From Christiangramia sp. (GTDB lineage Bacteria; Bacteroidota; Bacteroidia; Flavobacteriales; Flavobacteriaceae), in NCBI RefSeq assembly GCF_029937855.1, contig NZ_JAPYPC010000015.1, forward strand, positions 1-64,000: a DNA stretch of 64,000 nt. The letters run 5' to 3'. The position numbers and the translations under genes are program-made. Every line of letters begins with the position of its first letter. Positions within the stretch are counted from its first letter, which is position 1. This document shows positions 6,241 to 14,971 of this stretch, piece by piece. The notes under the pieces were generated by a model. That model saw only the letters and a program-made list of their open reading frames with translations, did no database searches and was not told where the DNA came from.

Positions 6241-6311
6241 ATGTTTATCACACTCCACTTAGCCCTTCACGTCAAATTTTTCTATTCTTATAAATTAAAA
6301 AACAGAATTGA

Positions 6312-7571
6312 ATGGCTTATTTATTTACTTCAGAAAGTGTTTCTGAAGGCCACCCGGATAAAATTGCAGACCAGATTAGTGATACTTTATTAGATAATTT
6401 CCTTGCTTTTGACGGGGAATCCAAAGTTGCCTGCGAAACCCTCGTAACTACAGGACAGGTAGTACTTGCAGGTGAAGTGAGGAGCAATACCTATTTAGAT
6501 GTACAAAATATCGCCAGGGATGTGATTAATGATATTGGCTATACTAAAGGCGCCTATAAATTTAGCGGTGATTCCTGTGGCGTAATTTCTTTAATACACG
6601 AGCAGTCCCAGGATATTTACCAGGGTGTGGATCGTGGGAATAAGGAAGAACAGGGAGCTGGTGACCAGGGGATGATGTTTGGCTATGCAACCAATGAGAC
6701 CGAAAATTATATGCCCCTCGCCCTTGATATATCTCACAAGATCCTAATTGAACTGGCAAAATTAAGAAGAGAAGGGAAGGATATTGAATATTTGAGACCT
6801 GATTCCAAAAGTCAGGTAACGATTGAATACAGCGACGAGAATGTTCCGCAAAGGATTGTGGCTATAGTGGTGTCTACCCAGCATGACGATTTCGACGAGG
6901 ACGATGAAAAAATGCTTTCTAAGATCAAGAAAGATATTATTGAAATCCTTATTCCAAGAGTAAAGGAGCAATTACCGGATTACGTTCAGGAATTGTTCAA
7001 TGATGATATCGTTTATCACATCAACCCAACCGGTAAATTTGTGATTGGTGGGCCTCATGGTGATGCCGGACTTACCGGAAGAAAGATCATTGTGGATACC
7101 TACGGTGGAAAAGGAGCTCATGGTGGTGGTGCTTTTTCAGGAAAAGATCCTTCAAAAGTAGACCGCTCTGCTGCTTATGCCTCCAGACATATTGCTAAAA
7201 ATCTTGTTGCTGCCGGGGTAGCTCCGGAAATTCTGGTTCAGGTGTCTTATGCGATTGGTGTGGTGGAACCTACTTCAATCTCTGTCTATACCTATGGAAA
7301 GAAAAATACGGAGCTGAGCGACGGACAGATTGCCGAAAAAGTCAAGGAAATTTTTGATATGCGACCCGCAGCTATTGAAGAGCGGTTAAAACTTAGAAAT
7401 CCTATTTACCGAGAAACGGCCGCTTATGGCCATATGGGAAAAGAACCTCGAGTAGAAACAAAGGTTTTTGAAAGTCCCTATAACGGAAAAATCACCAAAA
7501 AGGTGGAATTATTCACCTGGGAGAAACTGGATTATGTAGATAAGGTGAAGGAAGAATTTGGAATGAATTAA
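6312..7571 (+). CDS. metK: S-adenosylmethionine synthetase
   Basis: A 419-residue methionine adenosyltransferase making SAM from methionine and ATP. The N-terminus [18 protein letters not shown] carries the catalytic His and ATP-binding signature. [12 protein letters not shown] is motif 1 and [19 protein letters not shown] is the glycine-rich P-loop-like motif 2. It is full length; there is an insertion-like acidic stretch ([12 protein letters not shown]) near residues 195-205. It is divergent from the methionine operon and preceded by a promoter box and a SAM-II riboswitch. A terminator follows at 7600-7624. Confidence 0.97.
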   Translation: MAYLFTSESVSEGHPDKIADQISDTLLDNFLAFDGESKVACETLVTTGQVVLAGEVRSNTYLDVQNIARDVINDIGYTKGAYKFSGDSCGVISLIHEQSQDIYQGVDRGNKEEQGAGDQGMMFGYATNETENYMPLALDISHKILIELAKLRREGKDIEYLRPDSKSQVTIEYSDENVPQRIVAIVVSTQHDDFDEDDEKMLSKIKKDIIEILIPRVKEQLPDYVQELFNDDIVYHINPTGKFVIGGPHGDAGLTGRKIIVDTYGGKGAHGGGAFSGKDPSKVDRSAAYASRHIAKNLVAAGVAPEILVQVSYAIGVVEPTSISVYTYGKKNTELSDGQIAEKVKEIFDMRPAAIEERLKLRNPIYRETAAYGHMGKEPRVETKVFESPYNGKITKKVELFTWEKLDYVDKVKEEFGMN

Positions 7572-7599
7572 TTTTTTTCAAAATAATAGAAAGAAACAG

Positions 7600-7624
7600 G
7601 CCGCTGAGAAGCGGCTTTTTTTTA
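7600..7624 (+). terminator. Intrinsic terminator after metK
   Basis: GCCGCT-GAGA-AGCGGC forms a 6-bp GC stem with a tetraloop, followed by a run of at least eight T residues. It lies about 30 nt after the metK stop. Confidence 0.9.
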
Positions 7625-7699
7625 TCATTTCTTCGGAAAACCTTAACAGCGGCGAGCTTCTATAATCCCTATTTTTAAAATTCACCAACTGGTTTTCCT

Positions 7700-9064
7700 A
7701 TGTCATTATTTAAAAAAGTACGAAACACGATCAACCTTCTAAAGTCGGTCGATATGGATCAATTAGCTAAAATCAATCAAAAGATCGATTTGGCTGAAGC
7801 GATGAAAACCTTAGGAAAATTAGACGACCGTCAATTGGCCGGATTGATGAAAATGTTAAAAACAAAACGCAAAAAAGGCCAGCATGACCTTCCTCCCATC
7901 GATGGTGATTTTTACAATCTTGACCTGAAATTAACCGATGAACAAAGAGAGATCCAACTCAAAGTGCGAAATTTCATGGAAGATGAAATTAGGCCTTTGG
8001 TAAATGAATACTGGAAAAAAGACCAGTTTCCGTTTGAAGTAATTGAAAAATTCAGGGATCTAAATATCGTGGGTGTTCCTTACGAAGGTTATGGCTGCCC
8101 TAACCTGCCTTTCCTTATGGAAGGGATCATAGCCCAGGAAATTGCCAGGGTTGATGTTTCCATTTCTACATTTTTCGGAGTTCATAGTGGCCTGGCCATG
8201 GGTTCTATTTATTTATGCGGAAGTGAGGAACAAAAACAGGAGTGGCTTCCGAAGATGCAAAGGATGGAAAAGATCGGTGCCTTTGGTCTCACCGAGCCAA
8301 ATGTAGGATCGGGTGTTGCTGGTGGTTTAGAAACTACCTGTAAATTCGATGGAGAGAACTGGATTTTAAATGGTCAGAAAAAATGGATTGGAAATGCCAC
8401 TTTTGCTGATGTTACCATTATCTGGGCAAGGGATCTGGATTCTAATCAGGTGAAAGGATTTTTGGTAAAAAAAGAAAATCCTGGTTTTAAAACCGAAAAA
8501 ATTCAGAATAAAATGGCGCTGAGGATCGTTCAGAATGCCATTATCACCTTAACTAATTGTAAAATTCCAGAAAGCGACCGACTTCAAAATGCGAATTCCT
8601 TTAAAGACACGGCCAATGTTTTAAGAATGACCAGAGCTGGTGTAGCTTGGCAGGCAGTTGGTTGTGCCCGAGGAGCCTATGAAAGCGCCTTAAAATACAC
8701 TAAAAAAAGAGAGCAATTTGGAAGACCTATTGCAAGCTTCCAGTTGATCCAGAACCATCTGGTGGAAATGCTTTCTAATTTAACTTCAATGCAAACTCTA
8801 TGTTTTCGTTTATCTGAATTACAGGATCAGGATCTTCTAAAAGACGAACATGCGAGTTTGGCCAAAGTGTATTGCAGTATGCGTATGAGGGATGTGGTGA
8901 GTCAGGCCCGGGAAGTGCTGGGCGGCAATGGAATTTTATTAGAATATGATGTAGCCCGTTTCGTAGCAGATGCTGAGGCTATTTATAGTTATGAAGGAAC
9001 CAAAGAAATTAACTCGCTTATCGTAGGCCGGGCCATTACCGGTTACAGTGCTTTCGTGAGCTAA
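7700..9064 (+). CDS. Acyl-CoA dehydrogenase, glutaryl-CoA dehydrogenase-like
   Basis: A 454-residue FAD-dependent acyl-CoA dehydrogenase. The probable catalytic Glu is E432 in YEGTKEINSLIVGRAITG, which matches the C-terminal placement and context of glutaryl-CoA dehydrogenases rather than medium-chain enzymes. FGLTEPNVGSG (~195-206) and KKWIGNATFADV (~228-240) are the FAD/substrate-binding motifs. It is about 60 residues longer than typical members, due to a helical, charged N-terminal extension (residues 1-65, with the repeated KTLGKLDDRQLAGLMKML-like pattern). It would feed electrons to ETF, whose genes are at 32412-34178. The 18-nt gap to the next gene suggests an operon. The exact acyl substrate is not determinable. 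Confidence 0.85.
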   Translation: MSLFKKVRNTINLLKSVDMDQLAKINQKIDLAEAMKTLGKLDDRQLAGLMKMLKTKRKKGQHDLPPIDGDFYNLDLKLTDEQREIQLKVRNFMEDEIRPLVNEYWKKDQFPFEVIEKFRDLNIVGVPYEGYGCPNLPFLMEGIIAQEIARVDVSISTFFGVHSGLAMGSIYLCGSEEQKQEWLPKMQRMEKIGAFGLTEPNVGSGVAGGLETTCKFDGENWILNGQKKWIGNATFADVTIIWARDLDSNQVKGFLVKKENPGFKTEKIQNKMALRIVQNAIITLTNCKIPESDRLQNANSFKDTANVLRMTRAGVAWQAVGCARGAYESALKYTKKREQFGRPIASFQLIQNHLVEMLSNLTSMQTLCFRLSELQDQDLLKDEHASLAKVYCSMRMRDVVSQAREVLGGNGILLEYDVARFVADAEAIYSYEGTKEINSLIVGRAITGYSAFVS

Positions 9065-9082
9065 AAAGAAAAAGAAAAATTT

Positions 9083-10012
9083 ATGTCTGTATTGATTGTA
9101 TGTCCGGGGAGAGATCCGGAAAATTGGGTAAAAGAATTAAAAAATCAACATCCTGGGATGAATATATACGTGTATCCTGAAGATCACGATAACGAGGATG
9201 TAGAATTTGCCATTACCTGGAATCATCCCAGAGGTTTATTCAAAAATTATCCAAACCTTAAAGTAATCGCAAGTATGGGAGCAGGAGTAGACCATATTTT
9301 TAGCGATAATGCTTTACCCGAGGAGATTGAAGTTACAAAGGTAGTAGATGACACCCTTACCGAAGATATGGGAGATTTTGTACTTAGCCAGGTGATGAAC
9401 CATATTAGAGGTTTACACCATTATGTAAAGTGTCAGAAAGAAAAGGAATGGGATAAATTTCAGTATAAAAGACCTCAGAATACTAAAGTGGGGATAATGG
9501 GACTTGGAGTGCTTGGTAATGCGGTTGCCGATAAACTTCATAAAAACTTTTTTAAGGTATACGGGTGGTCCAAAACAGAGAAGAATTGTGATAATGTAAA
9601 CAGTTTTCATGGTAAAGACCAGCTGGAAGAATTTCTTGAAAATTCCGAAATACTGGTTTGTTTATTACCTTTAACTAAGGATACAGAAAATATCCTGAAT
9701 GCCGATCTTTTTGATATGCTACCGGAAGGAGCTTATGTGATCAATGTAGCCAGAGGTGAACACCTGGTAGAACACGACCTGATGGAAATGATAGACAAAG
9801 GTCATCTTGCTGGAGCTTCCCTGGACGTTTTCAGAGAAGAACCATTACCAGAGGAACATCCATTCTGGGAGCATTCAAAAATTAATATCACCCCTCATAT
9901 TGCCAGTGTAACAAAAGCAGAATCTGTAGTTCCGCAAATAGTAGAAAATTACGAAAGGATGAAAGAAGGAGAACCGCTTAAAAATAAGGTTGAAAGGGAA
10001 AAAGGATATTAA
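9083..10012 (+). CDS. D-2-hydroxyacid dehydrogenase, glyoxylate/hydroxypyruvate reductase type
   Basis: A 309-residue NAD(P)H-dependent reductase of the D-isomer 2-hydroxyacid dehydrogenase family, closest in pattern to GhrA. The Rossmann motif is GIMGLGVLGNAVADK (~137-151). Catalytic residues are Arg in NVARGEHLV (~221), Glu in REEPLPEEHPFWEH (~250) and His in ITPHIASVT (~270). The ASMGAGVDHI motif (~64-73) is also typical. The likely reaction is reduction of glyoxylate or hydroxypyruvate. It is 18 nt downstream of the acyl-CoA dehydrogenase and 19 nt upstream of a universal stress protein, so the three are probably cotranscribed. Confidence 0.87.
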   Translation: MSVLIVCPGRDPENWVKELKNQHPGMNIYVYPEDHDNEDVEFAITWNHPRGLFKNYPNLKVIASMGAGVDHIFSDNALPEEIEVTKVVDDTLTEDMGDFVLSQVMNHIRGLHHYVKCQKEKEWDKFQYKRPQNTKVGIMGLGVLGNAVADKLHKNFFKVYGWSKTEKNCDNVNSFHGKDQLEEFLENSEILVCLLPLTKDTENILNADLFDMLPEGAYVINVARGEHLVEHDLMEMIDKGHLAGASLDVFREEPLPEEHPFWEHSKINITPHIASVTKAESVVPQIVENYERMKEGEPLKNKVEREKGY

Positions 10013-10031
10013 TAATTTAAATTTTTAACAG

Positions 10032-10478
10032 ATGGATGCTTTTAAAAATATCATGGTTGCAGTAGATTTTAATGACAGTATAGGGGAGTTAATGGTTTAT
10101 GCCGACAGTCTTGCACAGAAATTCCAATCGAAAGTTTGGGTACTACATGTAGCAGAACCTGAACCGGATTTTGTGGGTTATGAACCGGGACCACAATATA
10201 TTCGTGATGTTAAGGCTGAGGAATACAGGGAAGAGCATCGAAACCTTCAGGAAATTTGCAAGAATTTCTTAAGTGAAGACATCAAAGCCGAAGCATTGTT
10301 AATTCAGGGATCAACCGTAGAGACGGTAATGAATGAGGCCAAAAAACTCCATATTGAACTTCTAATTGTTGGTACCCACAAACATAGTTTTTTACATAAT
10401 CTTTTACAGGAAAGTGTCTCTATGGAACTTATTAAAAAAGCTGAAATCCCCATGCTCACGATTCCTATAGATGAATAA
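10032..10478 (+). CDS. Universal stress protein (UspA family)
   Basis: A 148-residue single-domain USP. It begins FKNIMVAVDFNDSIGEL, the usual first beta strand and Asp. The C-terminal part holds VGTHKHSFLHNLLQESVSMEL then AEIPMLTIP. The G-x2-G-x9-G(S/T) ATP-binding signature is degraded (GTHKHSFLHNLLQESVS), so ATP binding is doubtful. It is the third gene of the 7700-10478 set. Its role is general stress response by family; no more specific function is visible. Confidence 0.88.
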   Translation: MDAFKNIMVAVDFNDSIGELMVYADSLAQKFQSKVWVLHVAEPEPDFVGYEPGPQYIRDVKAEEYREEHRNLQEICKNFLSEDIKAEALLIQGSTVETVMNEAKKLHIELLIVGTHKHSFLHNLLQESVSMELIKKAEIPMLTIPIDE

Positions 10479-10611
10479 AGAATAAATAAGAAGTATTTGA
10501 ATAACCAACTGAACCTAAAGAAACGCACGATTAAGACCGAAAATAAATTCAGCATAAGCTTTCTTCTACTTCTGAAATAGATTCTTTATTTTTCCTTCAA
10601 ATTATTTCATT

Positions 10612-11553
10612 TTGAAAATATCAAAGTCGCAATTACATAAAGTTTTAGAAAGAATTCAACCCCACATTCACCGTACCCCGGTTTTAGGTTCTACGCTTAT
10701 CAATGAAATTACTGGATCAAACTTGTGGTTCAAATGCGAAAACTTTCAAAAAATGGGTGCTTTTAAAATGCGCGGTGCTACCAATGCGATTTTAAATCTT
10801 TCCGAAGAGAAGAAAGCAAGAGGAGTGGTTACCCATTCTTCCGGAAATTTTGCCCAGGCACTTTCACTTGCCGCAAAAAGCCTGGATGTCCCGGCTTATA
10901 TCGTTATGCCAGATACTGCTCCGGAAGTTAAAAAAGCAGCCGTTAGAACTTATGAAGGTAAGATCACAGAATGTCCTTCCACTTTAAAAGATCGGGAAGA
11001 AACAGCGAATAAAATCCTGAAAGATACAGGCGCAACTTTTGTACATCCCTCCAACGACCTGGATGTTATTTTAGGACAGGGTACTGCGGCGATGGAGCTA
11101 CTTGAAGATTATCCCGATCTGGACTATATCTTTTGCCCCGTTGGTGGCGGCGGACTCATAGCTGGTACGGCTCTCGCAGTTAAACACTTCGGAACGAATT
11201 GTAAATGTATCGGCGGGGAACCCCTGGAAGCAGATGACGCCTGGCGCTCACTTAAAAGTGGCAAAATTGAAACCAACGAAACAGTCAACACCATAGCCGA
11301 TGGATTAAAAACTCAACTTGGAGATCAAAATTTCCCCATTATCCTTGAAAATGTAGAAGAAATCATAAGAGTTTCTGAGGAAGAGATAAAATCTACACTA
11401 AGGCTTATTTGGGAACGGATGAAGATCATCGTGGAGCCTTCCAGCGCAGTCCCCCTGGCAGCTGTGATAAAAGAAAAGGAAAGGTTTAAAAATAAGAAAA
11501 TTGGTGTTATTATTTCCGGAGGCAACGTAGATCTCAATCAATTACCATTTTAA
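10612..11553 (+). CDS. Threonine/serine dehydratase or serine racemase-like PLP enzyme
   Basis: A 313-residue fold-type II PLP enzyme. PLP lysine is K52 in MGAFKMRGA, the phosphate-binding loop GGGGLIAG is near 181, and SSGNFAQAL (~76-84) is the substrate loop. There is no C-terminal ACT regulatory domain, so it resembles catabolic threonine dehydratase or eukaryote-type serine racemase rather than biosynthetic IlvA. The only suitable start in frame is TTG at 10612 (MKISKSQ); the next in-frame ATG would leave almost no sequence before the PLP lysine. It stands alone between the USP gene and the amidohydrolase fusion. Confidence 0.85.
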   Translation: MKISKSQLHKVLERIQPHIHRTPVLGSTLINEITGSNLWFKCENFQKMGAFKMRGATNAILNLSEEKKARGVVTHSSGNFAQALSLAAKSLDVPAYIVMPDTAPEVKKAAVRTYEGKITECPSTLKDREETANKILKDTGATFVHPSNDLDVILGQGTAAMELLEDYPDLDYIFCPVGGGGLIAGTALAVKHFGTNCKCIGGEPLEADDAWRSLKSGKIETNETVNTIADGLKTQLGDQNFPIILENVEEIIRVSEEEIKSTLRLIWERMKIIVEPSSAVPLAAVIKEKERFKNKKIGVIISGGNVDLNQLPF

Positions 11554-11643
11554 ATAGTTAGAGTAGTTAAATAAATTAAAAACAGTGCAACTTTCAACAA
11601 ATAGAAAGATGCTGTATATTTAAATATTAAAAACTACTCAATC

Positions 11644-14600
11644 ATGCAAAGACTTCTAAGGGTTTGTACCCTTTTATTCATTATTACCAATTTTAATTCA
11701 GTTTTAGCTCAAAATGAGGAAAAAAAGGAAGATACCTGGGATGTATCCAATCCATATCCCGAAGCCTGGAAATTCCAAACTTTAGATTTGAATACTTCCG
11801 AAGGCACCTGGATGAACCTGGATGTGAGTCCAGATGGTAAAACCATTGTTTTTGACCTTTTAGGAGATATTTATAAAATGCCGATAAGCGGTGGTAAAGC
11901 AACTATCCTCAGGTCTGGAATTCCCTATGAAATCCAGCCCAGGTTTAGTCCTGATGGAACCAAAATATCATTTACCAGTGACGCTGGAGGTGGCGATAAT
12001 ATTTGGGTGATGGATATTAGCGGGGAAAATCCCAAACAAATTACCGAAGAAAAATTCCGCCTACTGAATAATGCTGTGTGGACTCCAGATGGAAATTCAT
12101 TTATTGCCAGAAAGCATTTTACTTCGGGCCGTTCCCTTGGCGCCGGTGAAATGTGGCAGTATCATATTGCTGGAAAAGAAGGTTTGCAATTAACCGAGCG
12201 TAAAAACGACCAGCAGGATGTGAATGAGCCAAGCATTACTTCAGACGGGAAATATCTTTTTTACAGCGAAGACATGTATCCCGGGGGAAGTTTTCAGTAC
12301 AACAAAGATCCCAACAAGCAGATCTATGTAATAAAGCGATATAATTTTGAAACCGGCGAAACTATTACCGTTACAGGTGGTCCCGGTGGGGCTGCAAGAC
12401 CTGAAGTATCTCCCGACGGAACAAAACTCGCTTTTGTTAAACGAATCAGAACAAATTCTGTACTTTATATTCATGATCTGGAAACAGGGGAAGAGTGGCC
12501 TGTTTTTGACAAGTTAAGTAAAGATCAGCAGGAAGCCTGGGCCATTTTTGGGGTATATCCCAATTTTAGTTGGATGCCCAATAACAAAGAATTGGTTTTC
12601 TGGGCGAATGGAAAGATAAATAAAGTGAATATTGAGAGTTATGAAGTTTCTGAAATCCCCTTCCAGGTTTCTACAAAAATCAAGATTGCAGAAACCCTGC
12701 AAACAGATCACGAGGTATTCTCAGAAAAATTCAATCCAAAAGTAATAAGGCATGCGGTTACTTCTCCAGATGGAAAAACACTGGTTTTTAATGCTGTTGG
12801 TTATTTATGGAAAAAATCACTTCCCAATGGAAAACCTCAGCGGATTACAGATTCTGAAGATTTTGAGTTTGAACCTTCCTTTTCTCCTGATGGAAAACAT
12901 ATTATTTACGTTAGCTGGGACGATTCAGAATTGGGAAGTATAAAAAGGATTTCTTTATCTGGTGGCTCTCCCGAGGATTTAACTTCAGAAAAAGGAATTT
13001 ATAGAAACCCAGCCTATTCCGGCGATGGAAAAATGATCGTTTTTACGAAAGAATCCGGTAACAGCGACCTGGGACAAACCTTTACTAAAGAGCCAGGAAT
13101 TTATACCATGACCGCATCCGGGAACAACGAAAAAAGACTGGTGAATGAAGGTATTTTCCCTTCTTTCAGTGCTGATGATTCCAGAATTTTATTTCAGACA
13201 GGTGGCTATTTTTTTGGAAATATTACAAAAAGCCTAAAAAGTGTAGACCTCAACGGGGAAGATGAAAGAACGCATATCAATTCAAAATATGCCAACAGGA
13301 TTCTTCCTAGCCCCGATAACAAATGGATACTTTTTAGCAATTTACATAAAGCCTATGTAGCTCCATTTGTAAAGACCGGGCAGGCCATTGACCTTACGCC
13401 AGATTCCAAAACCCTTCCTGTTACTCAGGTTACCAAGGATGCGGGGATCAATTTGCACTGGTCTAATAACAGTAAAAAAATTCACTGGACTTTAGGCGAT
13501 GAATATTTCACCAATGATATTGCGAAAAAATTCACTTATTTAAAGAATTCGCCAGATTCCATTGCTCCTATTACTGAAAAAGGAACAAAAATAGGACTTG
13601 AAATTAAAACAGATGTTCCTGAGGGAATCATCGCCTTTACCAATGCCCGCATCATTACCATGAAAGGTGACGAAGTGATTGAAAATGGGAGCATTGTTAT
13701 TAAAAAGAATAAAATTGAGGCTATTGGCAATTCCGGGGAAGTGAATATTCCTTCTTCTGCAAAGGTCTATGATATGGCAGGAAAAACTATTATGCCGGGA
13801 ATCGTTGATGCCCACGCCCATATTGGAGCTTTTCGATATGGCCTTACCCCTAAAAAACACTGGCCATCTTACGCAAATCTTGCTTTTGGTGTCACTACCG
13901 CTCACGACCCTTCTGCTCTAAGTGAAACCGTTTTTGGAATTTCAGAATTGATAAAGAGTGGTGATATGGTAGGTCCCAGATTATATTCCACCGGTATTAT
14001 TCTGTATGGTGCCGATGGGGATTTTAAAGCTGAAATAAACAGCCTGGAGGATGCAAGATCGGCTCTTCGAAGAACAAAGGCTTTCGGGGCTACTTCAGTT
14101 AAAAGTTATAACCAGCCAAGGCGGGAACAACGACAGCAAATTCTCCTGGCGGCCAGGGAATTAAATATGAATGTAGTGCCTGAAGGAGGTTCTACATTCT
14201 TTTATAATATGAACATGATCGTTGATGGGCATACGGGGATTGAACATAATATTCCTATTGCCCCTGTTTATAAAGATGTCCTGAGTCTTTGGGGCACTTC
14301 CAATACCGGCTACACTCCTACCCTAATTGTGAATTACGGTGGAATTAACGGGGAATATATTTTTTATGACAAAACCAATGTATGGGAAAATGAGCGACTC
14401 TTAACTTTTACCCCCCGGGAATTAGTTGATTCCAGATCCAGGCACAGAACAAAATTGCCTGAAGAAGAATATAAAAATGGACCCATCCTGGTTTCTGAAA
14501 CAGCCAAAGTACTTTCAGACGAAGGTGTAAAAGTTAATTTAGGTGCACATGGCCAACTTCAGGGACTTGGAGCTCACTGGGAATTATGGTTATTGCAAAT

Positions 14601-14943
14601 GGGAGGCATGACTAATATGGAAGCACTCCAGGCAGCAACTATTAACGGTGCTGAATATATCGGGATGGATAAAGAAATTGGCTCTCTCCAGAAGGGAAAA
14701 CTGGCAGACCTCATTGTTCTGGAGAAAAATCCTCTGGAAGATATTAGAAATTCAGAATCGATCATCTATACCATGGTGAACGGGAGATTATTTGATGCCA
14801 AAACCATGAACCAGGTTGGAAATGAACCGGAAGAAAGAACTAACTTTTATTGGGAAAATAATAGATATAATTCGGCTTTTCAGTGGCATGAGAGTACACA
14901 AAGCTTTATGAGACCTAATTGTGTTTGCCACGGAACAAACTAA
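11644..14943 (+). CDS. Secreted TolB-like propeller / amidohydrolase fusion protein
   Basis: A 1099-residue exported protein. Residues 1-22 are a signal peptide ending SVLAQ. Residues ~50-620 carry repeated PD40/WD40-like blades with SPDGK- and SPDGT-type motifs, as in TolB and DPP-IV propellers. Residues ~670-1070 are a metal-dependent amidohydrolase domain with the metal-binding HxH in GIVDAHAHIG (~722-726), a later His in VDGHTGIEHN and the closing KGKLADLIVLEKNP. By family it would hydrolyse a cyclic amide, peptide or related substrate in the periplasm. The substrate is unknown. The extreme C-terminus is Cys-rich (RPNCVCHG). The SLC13-type transporter starts 28 nt downstream, suggesting paired uptake. 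Confidence 0.85.
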   Translation: MQRLLRVCTLLFIITNFNSVLAQNEEKKEDTWDVSNPYPEAWKFQTLDLNTSEGTWMNLDVSPDGKTIVFDLLGDIYKMPISGGKATILRSGIPYEIQPRFSPDGTKISFTSDAGGGDNIWVMDISGENPKQITEEKFRLLNNAVWTPDGNSFIARKHFTSGRSLGAGEMWQYHIAGKEGLQLTERKNDQQDVNEPSITSDGKYLFYSEDMYPGGSFQYNKDPNKQIYVIKRYNFETGETITVTGGPGGAARPEVSPDGTKLAFVKRIRTNSVLYIHDLETGEEWPVFDKLSKDQQEAWAIFGVYPNFSWMPNNKELVFWANGKINKVNIESYEVSEIPFQVSTKIKIAETLQTDHEVFSEKFNPKVIRHAVTSPDGKTLVFNAVGYLWKKSLPNGKPQRITDSEDFEFEPSFSPDGKHIIYVSWDDSELGSIKRISLSGGSPEDLTSEKGIYRNPAYSGDGKMIVFTKESGNSDLGQTFTKEPGIYTMTASGNNEKRLVNEGIFPSFSADDSRILFQTGGYFFGNITKSLKSVDLNGEDERTHINSKYANRILPSPDNKWILFSNLHKAYVAPFVKTGQAIDLTPDSKTLPVTQVTKDAGINLHWSNNSKKIHWTLGDEYFTNDIAKKFTYLKNSPDSIAPITEKGTKIGLEIKTDVPEGIIAFTNARIITMKGDEVIENGSIVIKKNKIEAIGNSGEVNIPSSAKVYDMAGKTIMPGIVDAHAHIGAFRYGLTPKKHWPSYANLAFGVTTAHDPSALSETVFGISELIKSGDMVGPRLYSTGIILYGADGDFKAEINSLEDARSALRRTKAFGATSVKSYNQPRREQRQQILLAARELNMNVVPEGGSTFFYNMNMIVDGHTGIEHNIPIAPVYKDVLSLWGTSNTGYTPTLIVNYGGINGEYIFYDKTNVWENERLLTFTPRELVDSRSRHRTKLPEEEYKNGPILVSETAKVLSDEGVKVNLGAHGQLQGLGAHWELWLLQMGGMTNMEALQAATINGAEYIGMDKEIGSLQKGKLADLIVLEKNPLEDIRNSESIIYTMVNGRLFDAKTMNQVGNEPEERTNFYWENNRYNSAFQWHESTQSFMRPNCVCHGTN

Positions 14944-14971
14944 ATTTTAGCATGACTCAAAAAGCAGTATA

